From assembly GCA_907163375.1 (NCBI GenBank), contig CAJQUW010001420.1, positions 248,001-312,000 of the forward strand: 64,000 bases of DNA, read 5' to 3'. Made by a program: the position numbers and the translations under genes. The number at the start of each line of letters is the position of its first letter. The stretch's first letter is position 1. This document shows positions 38,106-49,053 of this stretch, in pieces. Under the pieces are notes generated by a model that worked only from the letters and a program-made list of their open reading frames with translations, did no database searches and was not told where the DNA came from. This DNA comes from Prostheceraeus crozeri. Lineage: Eukaryota; Platyhelminthes; Polycladida; Euryleptidae.

Positions 38106-38151
<46 letters not shown>
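38106..38151. repeat. TA microsatellite at the truncated 5' edge of element D
   Basis: About 22 TA units with one TAA interruption. The catalytic motif of element D begins immediately left of it, and the terminal repeat of element E lies immediately right. Confidence 0.9.
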
Positions 38152-38154
<3 letters not shown>

Positions 38155-38155
<1 letters not shown>

Positions 38156-38428
38156 TGGTATATAACAAGAAAAATATTAATAACTATAATCAGCAACCGG
38201 AGAAAAATATAATGAAATTAAAATTGAAAACACGACTTTTACTTATAAGCATAAGCGCTTTCTTTTCTTCAGATGCTTTATAAGTAATGAGATTCAGATA
38301 ACATGCTATTTACAAAATTTGAAATATACATCATAAAGTTAGTCATTAGAAATAACATGGAAATTTGGAACATATCTTCAAAGTCATAGGATTATGTACA
38401 CCATAGATTTCTGTTGAGGGTAAGATAA
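38155..38428 (-). other. 3' untranslated/terminal repeat region of element E
   Basis: It contains an ACTTATAAGCAT / ATGCTTTATAAGT stem with CATCTGAAGAAAAG beside it on the minus strand. The position fits the structured terminal repeat of a Penelope-like element. No coding. Confidence 0.5.
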
Positions 38429-38702
38429 TTAGGTCGCATTGAGTGATGGATCAAAGGATTCTATGAAATATCTTTCTTTGTTTTTTCTCTCTACATCACA
38501 ATCAGAAAACATCTTATAAAAAGGGAAAATAGAAAAAGATTTTCGTCCACATACATCTAAATGTTCACTTAAACTTATCTGTCTATAAATAGGGTTGTTA
38601 ATCTGTTGTTTGTGAATTCTTGTTCTGCACCTTATTGTATTTTAGTCTCGCCAATGTAATATTGGTTGCATCCGTGCCACGCAGATGCACTTGAGATGCA
38701 TA
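38429..38702 (-). pseudogene. GIY-YIG fragment E of a Penelope-like element, frameshifted
   Basis: On the minus strand, GCNQYYIGET (the YIG half of the domain) is followed, after a one-base shift near 38640, by CRTRIHKQQINNPIY, SLSEHLDVCG, FPFYKM, ERKNKERYFIESFDPSLN and a natural stop. The C-terminal ending matches units A and C (EHKEAMFINLFRPSLN), so it is the same family but diverged. The N-terminal and reverse transcriptase parts are absent or unrecognisable upstream. Confidence 0.75.
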
Positions 38703-38709
38703 AAGGCCA

Positions 38710-40409
38710 AACTTTGGAGATAGAATTATCAATGATTGTTACGTTAATTTAATTAACGAATATTAAGCGGGAATATTCACACATATGAACATGGCATGAT
38801 CCACTGAGCAATAAACGATGGGTATAACACACATTGGTAGAGCGCAAACATATAGTGAAGGTCTACATAAGAATTTTTGACAGGTGACTTTTTTGTGACA
38901 GAGTGACCATTTTGAAGTACTGGCAATGTAGCAACATCTGATTTCATTTTAATTTATGTTCAACCCTGTCTTTGTATGCTGATGGACTTCCTATTATTTG
39001 AAAATATCACCACTATAAGCAACCAAACGAATGAAAAACTCACATTGGGAACCTCAAATGCAAACTTACAGGACAGCCCAGGATTATATTCTCACAAATG
39101 GAACATGTGAAATTCGCATATAATCTATCGAAACAGCCAAATGCATGCACTTAACATTATTTTCAGTAATAATCAAGTCTTCACGAAAAGCAGCTGACTA
39201 AAAATATTGTGGGGACATTAAGGCCCTTCAGGACCTAGACTAACAGTTAAAATGTCAATAGATACTCGTATATTGATAAATATTCATGCTTGCTTTTGTG
39301 AAGCATGTTGTACTTAATCACGATTGTCTGCAGCGAGGAATTTAAGTATAGCTCTTTTGAATTGAGTGTGTGTATATTTCATGAGAATGCTTCGCATAAC
39401 ATGTATACATGATGTAATATAATACTAGGTTTGATTTTACTTGATGTAGACTGGTTGCTTAGTATTATAACAGAGAACGGTAAATGGCGAATATAAGAAA
39501 CATCGAAATTTCAAAATAGCGTACAATGCAATGCTCGAGTGTTGTGCAGAACTAAATATATACTTTAATTAATATTTCATCTCAACATTTTAATAAGGCC
39601 ATGTTTCCTTTAGTCTACATACATAGTTGTTGCAGTTTTATACAAATGTGTTTCCTTTAAGGGAACAGCAATGCAAAAATTGTACTCATAAAAAAATCCT
39701 GTAGCAAAATGAAGTAGGATCGACATGGTCAATAACTAGGATAAGTGAACCAAAACTCCAAAGTGAGTAAAAGAGGAGGTTTGAAAAGCACAAGCTGATC
39801 AATAATCGATCTGTTATTAAAGCAAAGAAGTGAAGTCTATGTTGTCATACTATTAAAAAGAAACATTTCGAGATAGAATAGCGTTTACGGTAAACTACGT
39901 TATGGCAGCCTTATAGAAAAAGGGTGCCATGTCTCATGAATCATTAAAGAATTAAGAGCGGAATGAGAAGAACCTATGTAAGCTGTACGTGCAAGCTGGC
40001 AGCAGACGACAAAAACTTACGAATCGGTAGAGATAGATAAAGAACACTTATCTGCTAATGCAACCAAAATGATTCAAGCAAATGTAAATTTGTGAGTCAA
40101 ATACGTGTGAATTGACCGAGCATCAAGTTCAATTTTCGGTACAATGATTTCTAGGTGGCAAGTCAGAATCAAGGCTCAATAATGGTAGAAAATATGTCAC
40201 TACAATTTTAAAGAGCAATAGGCCTATACCGAAGATAGAAAAGAAAAGTCATAAAAGTTACAACACGCAGTCGGCGACTTTCTTCAAGGACTCCCATTGC
40301 GCACCTCCGGAGTCAAATACGGCCTTCGGATCTTTGAATGCTGTGCAGAAGTTCCACTGAGATCGAGTTATCATCCTAAAATTTGACTAAATAAAACATA
40401 AGTATGATA
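38710..40409. other. no gene recognised
   Basis: AT-rich, with no frame above 60 codons that carries a motif. Confidence 0.5.
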
Positions 40410-42004
40410 CAGAAAGCATTTTTCATGTTATTTCATGTCCCTAATATATTTAAATATCCTTATATAATCTGATAAGCTATGATACAGTAACGGTTCTTAA
40501 GAAGCTAATATTTTGTGGCCCTACCCTTATTGTCAATGACATTACCAATTCGTCTAGGCATTGATTCGATGATATCGTTGATTTTTGACTGATCTAACTT
40601 TCTCCACTCTCTTCTTAACAGTGACGTAAGTTTGATACGCCATCTGTAGGTAGCAGTGAACGACGAACGTTAAGTTTTAGAATACTCCATACATTTTCTA
40701 TGGGATTCAGATCAGGAGAACGAGCTGGCCAAGATAATGTCCTAAGCCCTAATTGAGACTTGCATAAGTTGACTCTACTACTCCTGTGACACGTAGCATT
40801 ATCCTCCATAAATAACCAAGTCGATGGATCACCAAGTTGATCTGTCATTTGGCCAATGTTCATTCGTAAAACATTCACATAGCGTTCAGAATTCATGGTT
40901 CCTTGCTGTATGTGAAGTTCAGAGCGGCCATTGGTCCAAATGCCAGCCCAAATCAGTAGAGTCGCACCACCTTGTACCCGGGGACGATGTAAATGTCTCG
41001 GAATTTCCTGATCAGATTTTATCCATAATCTCAATCGACCATCACTATCCTTCAGACGGACTGATGCCTCATCAGACCAGACAACCCGATCCCATTGATT
41101 TCGCCAGTGACAATGACTCATTGCCCATCTGAGACGTCTTTTTATATGCTGATCTGATAATTCGATCTGAGAGGGCCTCTTACAGCTCTTGAAATTCGAC
41201 TCAATAAGTCTTCTACGAATAGTGGACTTAGAAATAGACGAGTCTAGTGCAGCCATCTCAGTTAACGAGAGACTTGGATCAACTTTAACAAATCTCAAAA
41301 TTAGGCGGTCTCTACGTTTGGATGTTTTGCGTGGACGGCCAGAGCCCTCTTTACGACAGAGTCGAAAATCATCATTATGCCATCGATGCACATTTGTGTA
41401 AGGGACATTTAGTCGCTTGCTTGTAGCTCGCAAAGAAAACCCTAGTTCTAGCAAGGCTGACACTTTGCCTTTTGTGAATGCGATCTCGTTATTGTTCATT
41501 TGTGCTTTGTATTGTTTTCAACCGGTAAGAGATAGATTTCTAGCTGAAAGCAATCAGGAGTGCTGCCAACACCACCGCAACGAAGTCAGGAAGCTATGGA
41601 ACATGAAGTCCAGTTAATCACATGTAGCAGTTACATTATTGTTGATGAATAATGGTACTATACTGGCTCTGATTGACCGATTTTCTTTATTTTTGTTTTG
41701 CTTGATAGCTTTTGGCTTGTAGAACAACATATTACATAACAAAGGAAACAAATGTAATTTTATAAGAGTGAGGTATGATTTTGTGTAACATTGCTAAATG
41801 AAGATCAAATTATCTACTACTTTTTTATCTATAACAGGAAAACAACTCAATATTCATGCTTGAAAAATTTCCAACAATGATATTAGTAAGCACAACTGAC
41901 ATATCTTCCAAATTTCAGAGAAATTCATTCAAGTTTGGCGGAGTTAGACGAAGTTGAAGTTAAGGCGATGTTTAAGGGTGATCCATTTTTTATGAAACAA
42001 TCTG
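40410..42004 (-). mobile_element. Tc1-like DNA transposon, about 1.6 kb
   Basis: The transposase frame lies inside. The outer edges TA|CAGAAAG (left, 40408) and, in reverse complement, TA|CAGATTG (right, TA at 42005-42006) are plausible short inverted ends at a TA target. The length matches Tc1 elements. The inverted similarity is short, so the borders are less certain than the gene. Confidence 0.5.
40505..41499 (-). pseudogene. Tc1-family DD34E transposase with a 35-bp insertion near the C-terminus
   Basis: This protein cuts and pastes its own element at TA sites. ATG at 41499. The N-terminal helix-turn-helix is at residues 8-50 (TKGKVSALLELGFSLRATSK), followed by GRPRKTSKR. The catalytic aspartates are in VVWSDEAS and FMEDNA, and the glutamate is in SPDLNPIENVW, with 34 residues between the second D and E. 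The frame is open for 294 codons but ends early. A 35-bp insertion at 40619-40653 is flanked by the direct repeat CAGTGA. Beyond it the normal ending (EWRKL, IESMPRRI) continues to a TAG at 40505-40507. Without the insertion the protein would be about 319 residues, the family's usual size. Confidence 0.9.
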
Positions 42005-43915
42005 TATATCGCAATTAGTTAAAGTTCTAGGTTATTATGTTTAATCGTATTCATCACGCAAGCTCACTTATATCACAAATAATTTTATCTGAGCTATATA
42101 GACCTAATAATTGTAAGTCTCCATTCGGCTCTGCAGTAAAGGAGACTTCCAGAATTCTTCCACTTCAGACGTCCTTGACACACCCGAAACTATCATTATA
42201 AGTCATTCAAAATTATTGAACGCGTGATACTAATGTGAAAATGATCAGCATTGACATTTCATGCATTTGAAGTGGTGAGATGGGTAGGCTGCATGATACC
42301 TTGTAATGCAACATCGAAGTTGTTTGTGTGATATGATGTCAGCTTGCTTCTATGAAATGTCAAAAATCTTCAGAATCCCCATAGAAGCGCTATGGTAGCT
42401 GTGGGGATCGCCTCAATACCCATACCCACCCCATACCTATGGGTATCCCCACAGAATCCCCATACCCACGGCAACCCTGCGGATATCCGTCAAAAAACAA
42501 CGAACCAGATATCGGTTGCATTTCAAGCATATCCACTGATAAGATACGGTCTCCTTGGATAAAAATCTGTTATCCGCGGAGATAGACTGGAAACTGGATA
42601 TCCAAACGGCTCCTGACGTAGCATCCGTTCAACCGTGAACATCTGTGGATATCTGGAGAAGTATAATATGCTGATCGGATATCCGTTTGCTCGGAGCGGT
42701 GCGATTTAAAGAAGGCGACAGTGATAATGCTGTATAGCGCTTCAGCATCATCATCATGCGTAACTAGCTATGGTACTATGCGGACGACAGTAGGCAACAA
42801 TTTTTTCTCGTAATGATGATATCTGCATCCGTGCATGTGAAAGATATTTCAGAAGTCTAATTATCGCATTGTGTATTCATACCATTTCTGGCCACTGCGA
42901 TTTTTAGTTTTTTTAGATTTTATCATTTTCTTATCCCAGCATTTTAAAAATATCTCTAAGATCCTCAGAGCCCTATCGAATGCTTAGAGTGAATTTTGGT
43001 AACCTACTTTGGCTTCAATTCATAAACAACGATATCAAGAAAATAAAAAAAAATTATTGAAATCTGATGTCTTTCTATACTTGTTCTTTGCCCTATTTAG
43101 ATTTGTCATTTGTTGCCAAGCTTTTCCTCCAATTTTTGCTCACTTGGTATTAGGCCTAGATAAATGCTCTACTGTTTTATCCTTTTACAAAGTTCTTATT
43201 GACAATATTGTTTTCGGATATTCTAACTTCCATACTGTGATCCCCTCCACAACCTTGCTAAATTCACATTCCAAAAATTAGACATTAACCATTTTCTCAG
43301 TTTCAATTCCACTCTTCCTTCAGTTTTATGTATTTTCAAGGAATCACATGCCTACTTGACGATCCCTTAAAGAAGCCAAAGAATGTAGGCAAGGCCTATA
43401 TTCAGGTCATGTCGTTGCCCTCCTGATAAACGGTGTGTCAACTTTCCGGTCTCATTTCTTGACATGAGATGGCAATTTTCTAATTAATCGATTCGAACAT
43501 ACTGCAAATTATATTTCGATTACGTTGAATTCTCCAGATGACAGAAAATTACTCCTGCGATGAGCTCATTTAGCCTATAATGTGATGGTCATTGAAACTT
43601 TGAACAATTTAGCCTAACAGATAACTCTAAACAGCGGATGGCATTTAATTAGAAGAAAGTATGAATCTGCCTTATTTGTGATGTGCTAAATCTACCACGA
43701 ACCGCTGTTTGAACTAAGATTGTTAATCTTGGGCATCATTTAATATAGGCCTATTTGATTCCATGTTAACTTGTTCTTTTGAGATAAGCGCTTTACAAAT
43801 TCTATACAAAAAATTTTTGAGAGAACTTCTGAAAGTATATTTAGGTATTACATACTATTATTTATATTATTATACTATTATTATATTAGATATCATAGCA
43901 CTATCGATCGTTTTT
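42005..43915. other. no gene; GGATATCC-rich patch
   Basis: 42365-42700 holds repeated palindromic words. CGGATATCCG occurs at about 42480 and 42678, TGGATATCCA at about 42597 and GTGGATATCT at about 42651, after a CCCATACCC/GGGTATCCCC stretch at 42390-42470. The remainder is AT-rich without motifs. Confidence 0.5.
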
Positions 43916-44185
43916 GAGTCAAATATACTAAATGCGTCAAATTGTCCGGCCGCGTCAGGAAGTTTTCAAAATTTATTTCATGATTTTGAGTCAAATATGC
44001 TAAGTGCGTCAAAAAGTCTAACTTCAATTCTCATTTACTTCAGCTTGAGTCAAATATACTTCTTGCGTCTAATATACCATTTGCATCACAAAGACCGACT
44101 TGCGTCACGTCACGTATCTGAAGTGACGAATCCAGTTGGTGTAAAAGGTTTTCTGTGTCAAATTGTCCGACTTGCGTCATTGAAA
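43916..44185 (+). repeat. 18-bp-periodic GAGTC/GCGTC array, copy 2
   Basis: GAGTC or GCGTC (once GCATC, once TGTCA) begins at 43916, 43934, 43952, 43988, 44006, 44047, 44065, 44083, 44102, 44155 and 44174. The steps are 18, 18, 36, 18, 41, 18, 18, 19, 53 and 19, so mostly multiples of 18. Units read like GAGTCAAATATACTAAAT and GCGTCAAATTGTCCGGCC. A 149-codon frame spans it but has no known domain. The reverse-complement relative is at 21230-21570. Confidence 0.8.
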
Positions 44186-45410
44186 ATCTCCATTAGAACA
44201 TTCGCTCTCTAACTATGCAGTACGGTGAATTTCCGTTAATCGGAACCAGTGCCGGTTTTATGATGTGCGAAGCCCGTCCCCCTCGCCATAAAATTTTGTG
44301 TGCCTTTTTCAAAGCTGCTTCACCTGCGATTAACTAAAGCTGGATACTGAACTTAGCGTTATAATTGGCATCAGAGTATGTTGCTATGCTCCTGGTTGCG
44401 TTCTCGGATAGCGTTGAGTTGCAAGGACTACTGAAGATAGATACTGTACTTCTATGCATAAATACATAGATATGAATCTATTTGTAGAAGTCGCTAATTT
44501 AGTTATAGGCTAATCGCATCTTCTTCAGTTAATATGTGAATTGCCTAACAAAATTCACATTAGGCTCCCATCGCGTAAAACGTTTTTTCAAAACGATAGA
44601 TATATTTTCAACCATTGGCATTGAGGAAGAAGAAAATAGCACATAAACACGCTTGTCGCATGACTTTCTGATGACGATGTGATTATTCTTTCCGACGAGA
44701 TACGTGTTCTTGTTGTGAAACTGCAGAAAACAGTTTGGCTGACTTTACAACCTCAATGTGTTTAGCAACATGATTAACTAGGATCAATAATAACATAAAC
44801 AGAAACATAGTGGCAATGCGCGAGGTCCCCTCCTCGATAAGACCGGCCCTGTTCGGAACGATGCTTTAAAAGTCATGGAATGGGGGCTGTAAACCCCTCC
44901 CCACGCCGGGATGACAATGCGCTTCAGAGGTCAGTGTGGACAGTGGACAGTGTTGAACAGACAGCCATGTGCCTATCTCTTATTTGATAACATGGCGATG
45001 CTACATAAATTGATGTAGCATGCCTATTCTTATCAATAATAAATATATGACAATGACTGACAATTATTGAATTATTAATCCACAGGCATCATTACAAAGG
45101 TCGCTCTTTGTGTTTCGCTCCAGATTATCTCAACATTACTCTGTCTGGTGAATAAAATACCTTTTCTTTTCAGTCTCCGATTTTCCATATCAGCTCCAAT
45201 TTAGAAGCAAGCATCGAAAACAACAAACTTAAAGCTTAAATATCTATTGTTAAAAAGATACCCTGGTGACCGCAACACAAATATCAAGTTCTTCTGAATA
45301 AAAAAATTACAGTCATGAGAACATTTTCTACAACACGTTGATTGAAGTACACTCCGTAGTCATTTATCCCAGAATGGAATCTGAAGTGTGTCTGATCACA
45401 CGTTGGTAAA
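44186..45410. other. no gene recognised
   Basis: Scattered CCCCTCC-type patches near 44275-44290 and 44825-44910 look like old DNA-transposon edges. Nothing definite is seen. No AATAAA for the dehydrogenase was found on the minus strand here. Confidence 0.45.
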
Positions 45411-46175
45411 TTAGTCTTTCTCAGGGATGGAAACAGGATATACAGTGACGTCATGCACTTGAACATGCCTCGGTACTGATAATGCATATTCCACAGCTGA
45501 TGCTGCATCTTCGGGTGTCAAATGTTGTCGCATTTTAATTATTTCTTCAGCCTCCTTCGGACCATAAGTCGCTTCAACCATTGGAGTATTCACTATTTCA
45601 GTACTAATTGTACTTACTCGAATTGTTGATTTCTCTGCAAGCAATTCTTGACGTAGGCCCTCAGTCAGAGCTCTCAGGCCGTGCTTTGTTGCAGAGTACA
45701 TCACCATGTTAGGCCAAACAGTAGTACTCAATATGCTGGAAATATTGATGATGTAGCCATCTTTTACGCCTCTACTATTCATACTCTTTAAACTCTCTCG
45801 GGTGCAGATCGCTACGCCCATAAGGTTTACATCAACCATGTCTCTCCAATGTTGAGTCTGACTATTAAGAATGGAAGCGATACGAGAGTTCACTGCAGCA
45901 TTGTTGATGCAGATATCAATGCCTCCGAATTTGCTGCTCTTTATTGTATTAAACATTGCTAAGATATCTTCTTCTTTTCTTAAATCACAAATAATCGGAA
46001 TAAGCTCACCAACTTTAGCTGATCTCTGTTCCCTGTTTACTTCTATGTCTTTGTGGATATGATTTGTGCATCCAAAAACATTGACTCCATGTGAGAGCAA
46101 TTTCAGTGTTATGGCTCTTCCAACTCCGCTATAAGCTCCAGTGACAAGAGCTGATCTTCCACACCAACGCTCCAT
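45411..46175 (-). CDS. short-chain dehydrogenase/reductase, DHRS11 / farnesol dehydrogenase-like
   Basis: A 254-residue intronless frame, full length for classical SDRs, from ATG at 46175 (MERW, the usual start of this subfamily). An upstream in-frame extension has no ATG. The Rossmann fold is shown by TGAYSGVG (12-19), the NNAA motif at 91-94, the catalytic tetrad N117, S146, Y160 and K164 (MYSATKHG), and the family-like C-terminus HVQVHDVTVYP. It should be a cytosolic NAD(P)-dependent oxidoreductase. DHRS11-type enzymes act on keto-steroids, and their insect relatives on farnesol. The usual PG after the last strand is STE (191-193), and the arginines expected after the first strand for NADP are not obvious, so cofactor choice is open. 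No disabling change is seen. It could be an active single-exon gene or a young retrocopy. Confidence 0.85.
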   Translation of the reverse strand: MERWCGRSALVTGAYSGVGRAITLKLLSHGVNVFGCTNHIHKDIEVNREQRSAKVGELIPIICDLRKEEDILAMFNTIKSSKFGGIDICINNAAVNSRIASILNSQTQHWRDMVDVNLMGVAICTRESLKSMNSRGVKDGYIINISSILSTTVWPNMVMYSATKHGLRALTEGLRQELLAEKSTIRVSTISTEIVNTPMVEATYGPKEAEEIIKMRQHLTPEDAASAVEYALSVPRHVQVHDVTVYPVSIPEKD

Positions 46176-46212
46176 TATGAGTTGATTACACAGTAAATCT
46201 TTCACATGTTTG

Positions 46213-46220
46213 TATTTATA
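46213..46220 (-). promoter_or_regulatory. TATA box of the dehydrogenase gene
   Basis: TATAAATA on the minus strand, 38-45 bp upstream of the ATG at 46175. That would place transcription start near 46190 and leave a 5' leader of about 15 nt. Confidence 0.5.
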
Positions 46221-46642
46221 AGTAAATTAGGAGACTGTCATGGTGGTCTTGTCAAATATTTGTGTGCCAGCTATTTGTATTTACTTTTCTAGAAATGTCA
46301 AATGGTATCAATTACAATGTAATTCATTTTGTGTGAGACTTCTATTTCCGTACTTCTGGTCATTGATACGTTGAGACTTTCACTTATTGGAGAATTTCAT
46401 TCTGTAAATACAAGTTGAGTTATCAAAGGTGCTCGTCATTCTCTCTTTATTTGCATTCATTCTGAAAAAATCTGGTAAAAAATGCACAGATCTTTACCAA
46501 ATTTGAATGAATCAAATGAAATACGGCCCATTGAAGAATATCTTTAATGATAGAATTTCATTCAAATTATCTTAATTGCATTTACTGCTGTTAAGAAATA
46601 AAGTATAACTGTCCGATGTGAGGAGGCCAACTCTCTTCAAAA

Positions 46643-46985
46643 CATTGTATACTTATATTTCTTAATCCATGGTGCAATAATATAGGAATAATGGCAGCTT
46701 GTACATTGCTGCCTGTTGTCGGCGCGCAGCAATGTAGGAATACCACATGAGATTCGAGGTCGCGTTAGCGGCCTACGATTTGTACATTACTTACCGAGAA
46801 ATCTCATGTGGCACTTCCATTGTCTACTTATACATCTACATCTATCCATAGACTTCCTGCATGGACGTCTAGATGTCTATAATTTACTCATAGTAATTTA
46901 TAGCTTTCATAGTAATTTAGAAGTCCATGCTTCCTGTATCAGAACAGTCTTCTACAATTTATTAGAGAATGTCTGTCTTATTTCC
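46643..46985. repeat. repeat block with foldbacks related to 47966-48110 and 49054-50385
   Basis: 46643-46740 matches the reverse complement of 47990-48081 (TCCATGGTGCAATAATATAGG). 46743-46812 is an inverted repeat (CCACATGAGATT ... AATCTCATGTGG). 46785-46960 matches the reverse complement of about 48950-49075, and 46958-46985 that of 47762-47795 (AGAGAATGTCTGTCTTATTT). Several interlocking non-coding foldback elements are implied. Confidence 0.7.
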
Positions 46986-47271
46986 CATGTAAATATCCTA
47001 TTAAATATATTTTCTTTTTTTGTAAGAATACCTTTACTTTAAGAAAAATATTTACCAAAGACATGAATATGCACGCAAAATAGCAGTAATTGTACTCCTA
47101 CATATCATTGCACTGCACATGTTAAGAAATCTAGGAATCAATGAGTAACGATATAGGCCTATTAAATGCATGTAAAAATAGCGATAATAATATTATATCT
47201 ATAATGTTATAATAGTATATAATTTTATATGATCTATATTTAATAATCTATTCTCATATTAATCACATCAA

Positions 47272-47643
47272 TTAATGTCCATTCTCAGATAGAAACATCA
47301 AGGCTTCTGAATTACTTGCCAAAATGTGTTCGTTTCGTTCTCGGACCCACTGGTTGAAGGTTCCACATGCCCATTTAGCATTGCTTAATGTTTTTTGTAG
47401 AGTTTGTTTTTCTATTCTTAAATCAATATCAGAGATGGAGGATGGTAATTCATTTCGTGATGTCCTTGATTGTTCATTTTCTAAGTTGAGCGGTGTAAAT
47501 ATTGAGGATGATTGCTGCTGTTGGACTATGGTGTTCAGATTTAGAGTTGTTGAAGTTGTATTCGTTGAAAAATCGTAATTCGCCAAAAATTCGTCAAGTG
47601 TGTTAAAATCTTCATCATCAAACAATTCGTTAGATAGAGACAT
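47272..47643 (-). CDS. 123-codon frame resembling the N-terminus of Crypton/KIAA1958-type proteins
   Basis: An ATG-started frame. The N-terminal part is acidic (MSLSNELFDDEDFNTLDEF), the middle is Ser/Thr/Gln-rich, and the C-terminus has LSNAKWACGTFNQWVRERN. That pattern (NxKWA..F..W..ER) resembles the SAM-like helix bundle that opens tyrosine-recombinase-derived proteins (Crypton, KIAA1958, QRICH1). The catalytic recombinase domain is absent: a TAA follows after GH. It lies between foldback repeats, so it may be a captured or truncated fragment. The family call rests on one short motif. Confidence 0.35.
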   Translation of the reverse strand: MSLSNELFDDEDFNTLDEFLANYDFSTNTTSTTLNLNTIVQQQQSSSIFTPLNLENEQSRTSRNELPSSISDIDLRIEKQTLQKTLSNAKWACGTFNQWVRERNEHILASNSEALMFLSENGH

Positions 47644-47795
47644 GTTTCAATATGAATGATATGATCTCAAATGGAATCATTGCAAACGAAGTTTGAATAC
47701 CATAAACAAAATTTCTAGGGTGTTATTAGATTGTAAGAAATCCCTAGGTAATTCTTACAAATGCATAGAAATAAGACAGACATTCTCTAAATTGC

Positions 47796-47919
47796 TTAGA
47801 GGATAATTTGGCAAATCTATCATTGATATCTCGGTATCATTAACATAGATATGCCCTCGGGCATATCTTTGTTAATGATACCTTTCTATCTATGATAGTT
47901 TTACCAAATTATCCTCTAA
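47796..47919. repeat. foldback sequence, arms about 60 bp
   Basis: TTAGAGGATAATTTGG...CTATCAT and AGATATGCCC are mirrored by GGGCATATCT and ATGATAG...CCAAATTATCCTCTAA, with almost no loop at CTC. Upstream of the Crypton-like frame on the opposite strand. Confidence 0.9.
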
Positions 47920-47965
47920 CCATTACGAAGTTTATGATCTTAGCAGTAACTTCTATGTTATATGT

Positions 47966-48110
47966 ATTGAAAAATGACGGCCGGTTAATGCCATTGCTGC
48001 CTGCTGTCAGTGCATCAATGTACAAAATGTCATTATTCCTATATTATTGCACCATGGATTTAGAAATATAAGTAGACAATGTGCACTACCCGGCCGTCAT
48101 TTTTCAATGT
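47966..48110. mobile_element. 145-bp MITE-like element with 19-bp inverted ends
   Basis: ATTGAAAAATGACGGCCGG at the left is matched perfectly by CCGGCCGTCATTTTTCAAT at the right. The internal sequence recurs in inverse at 46643-46740. No target duplication is clear. Confidence 0.7.
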
Positions 48111-49053
48111 CCTAGAATAAAAATTGCATGAAAATTATGGCACACGCCGGGGGAACTTAGTTGGGGCAAAATGTAACTTGTGCGAGTTGGTTTCCATGTT
48201 TCTTGATTGGCAATTATATTTATCAGGCTAATGTTGATGAGGCTGTAATGTCGATTGACAGAACATGCATAACTCCAGCTTGAAATCAGAGGCCAAGAAA
48301 TCTTAGAGTATTCATTTTACTTTAAAGGGTTCCCCTGTTCACTAAGTTTGAATAATTTTCAAAATCTCTACATGCATTCGAATATCAGCTTCTAAAGTAT
48401 CACATGTGTCATTCAATGATTAATTGAAAAGTTCCAGCGACATTTCATTTATTTGAGAAATGATTGTTTGTAAAGAAACTTTCAGTGTGTTTATTCCAGA
48501 AAAGTGCCACGTTTCTTAGCCGCTTGAAGAAGAAATTATCCAATGATTAGACTTTCTATCGGTGAATTCTTCAGATGTTCTTACAAACCAGTACACCGAC
48601 TACTTTCAATCATGACTTTGTGACCAAATTTTAATTCGCATTACAATATTGAAACATTGGAAACTAGTTGTCAGTGACTGCTACAAATAGACACACTATA
48701 TCAATCCATGGAATAGTAGCCTAATTCACATGAAACAATGCCGCCATCTCACATGCAATTCTCTTCATGAAAATCCTGTAATTAGGTGTCAACAACTTCC
48801 ACAACCAACTTGGCAAATAATTTCACTATGATACAATGTTTTAGATCGAATCTGATCTACAAACCATAGATTTTCCATGTGCCATCATTGTACAAAGGCA
48901 AGATATCAAACTTCCATTCTAGTGTACTATTATCCACTTCTATGCATAGAAGTTATTGAAAGGTCACAGACTTCTAAATTGTAGAAGAATGTTCTGTTAA
49001 AGGAAGTCTCTGTTATGGATAGATGTAGATGTATGCAAGTAGACAATGGAAAT
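48111..49053. other. no gene recognised
   Basis: AT-rich DNA. The last 100 bp belong to the inverted relative of 46785-46960. Confidence 0.5.

Noticed and set aside
43763-44212. 149-codon frame across the 18-bp array as a repeat protein
   Set aside because: 18 bp would give a six-residue repeat, but the 41-, 53- and 19-bp steps break the frame register and the residues outside two units do not repeat.
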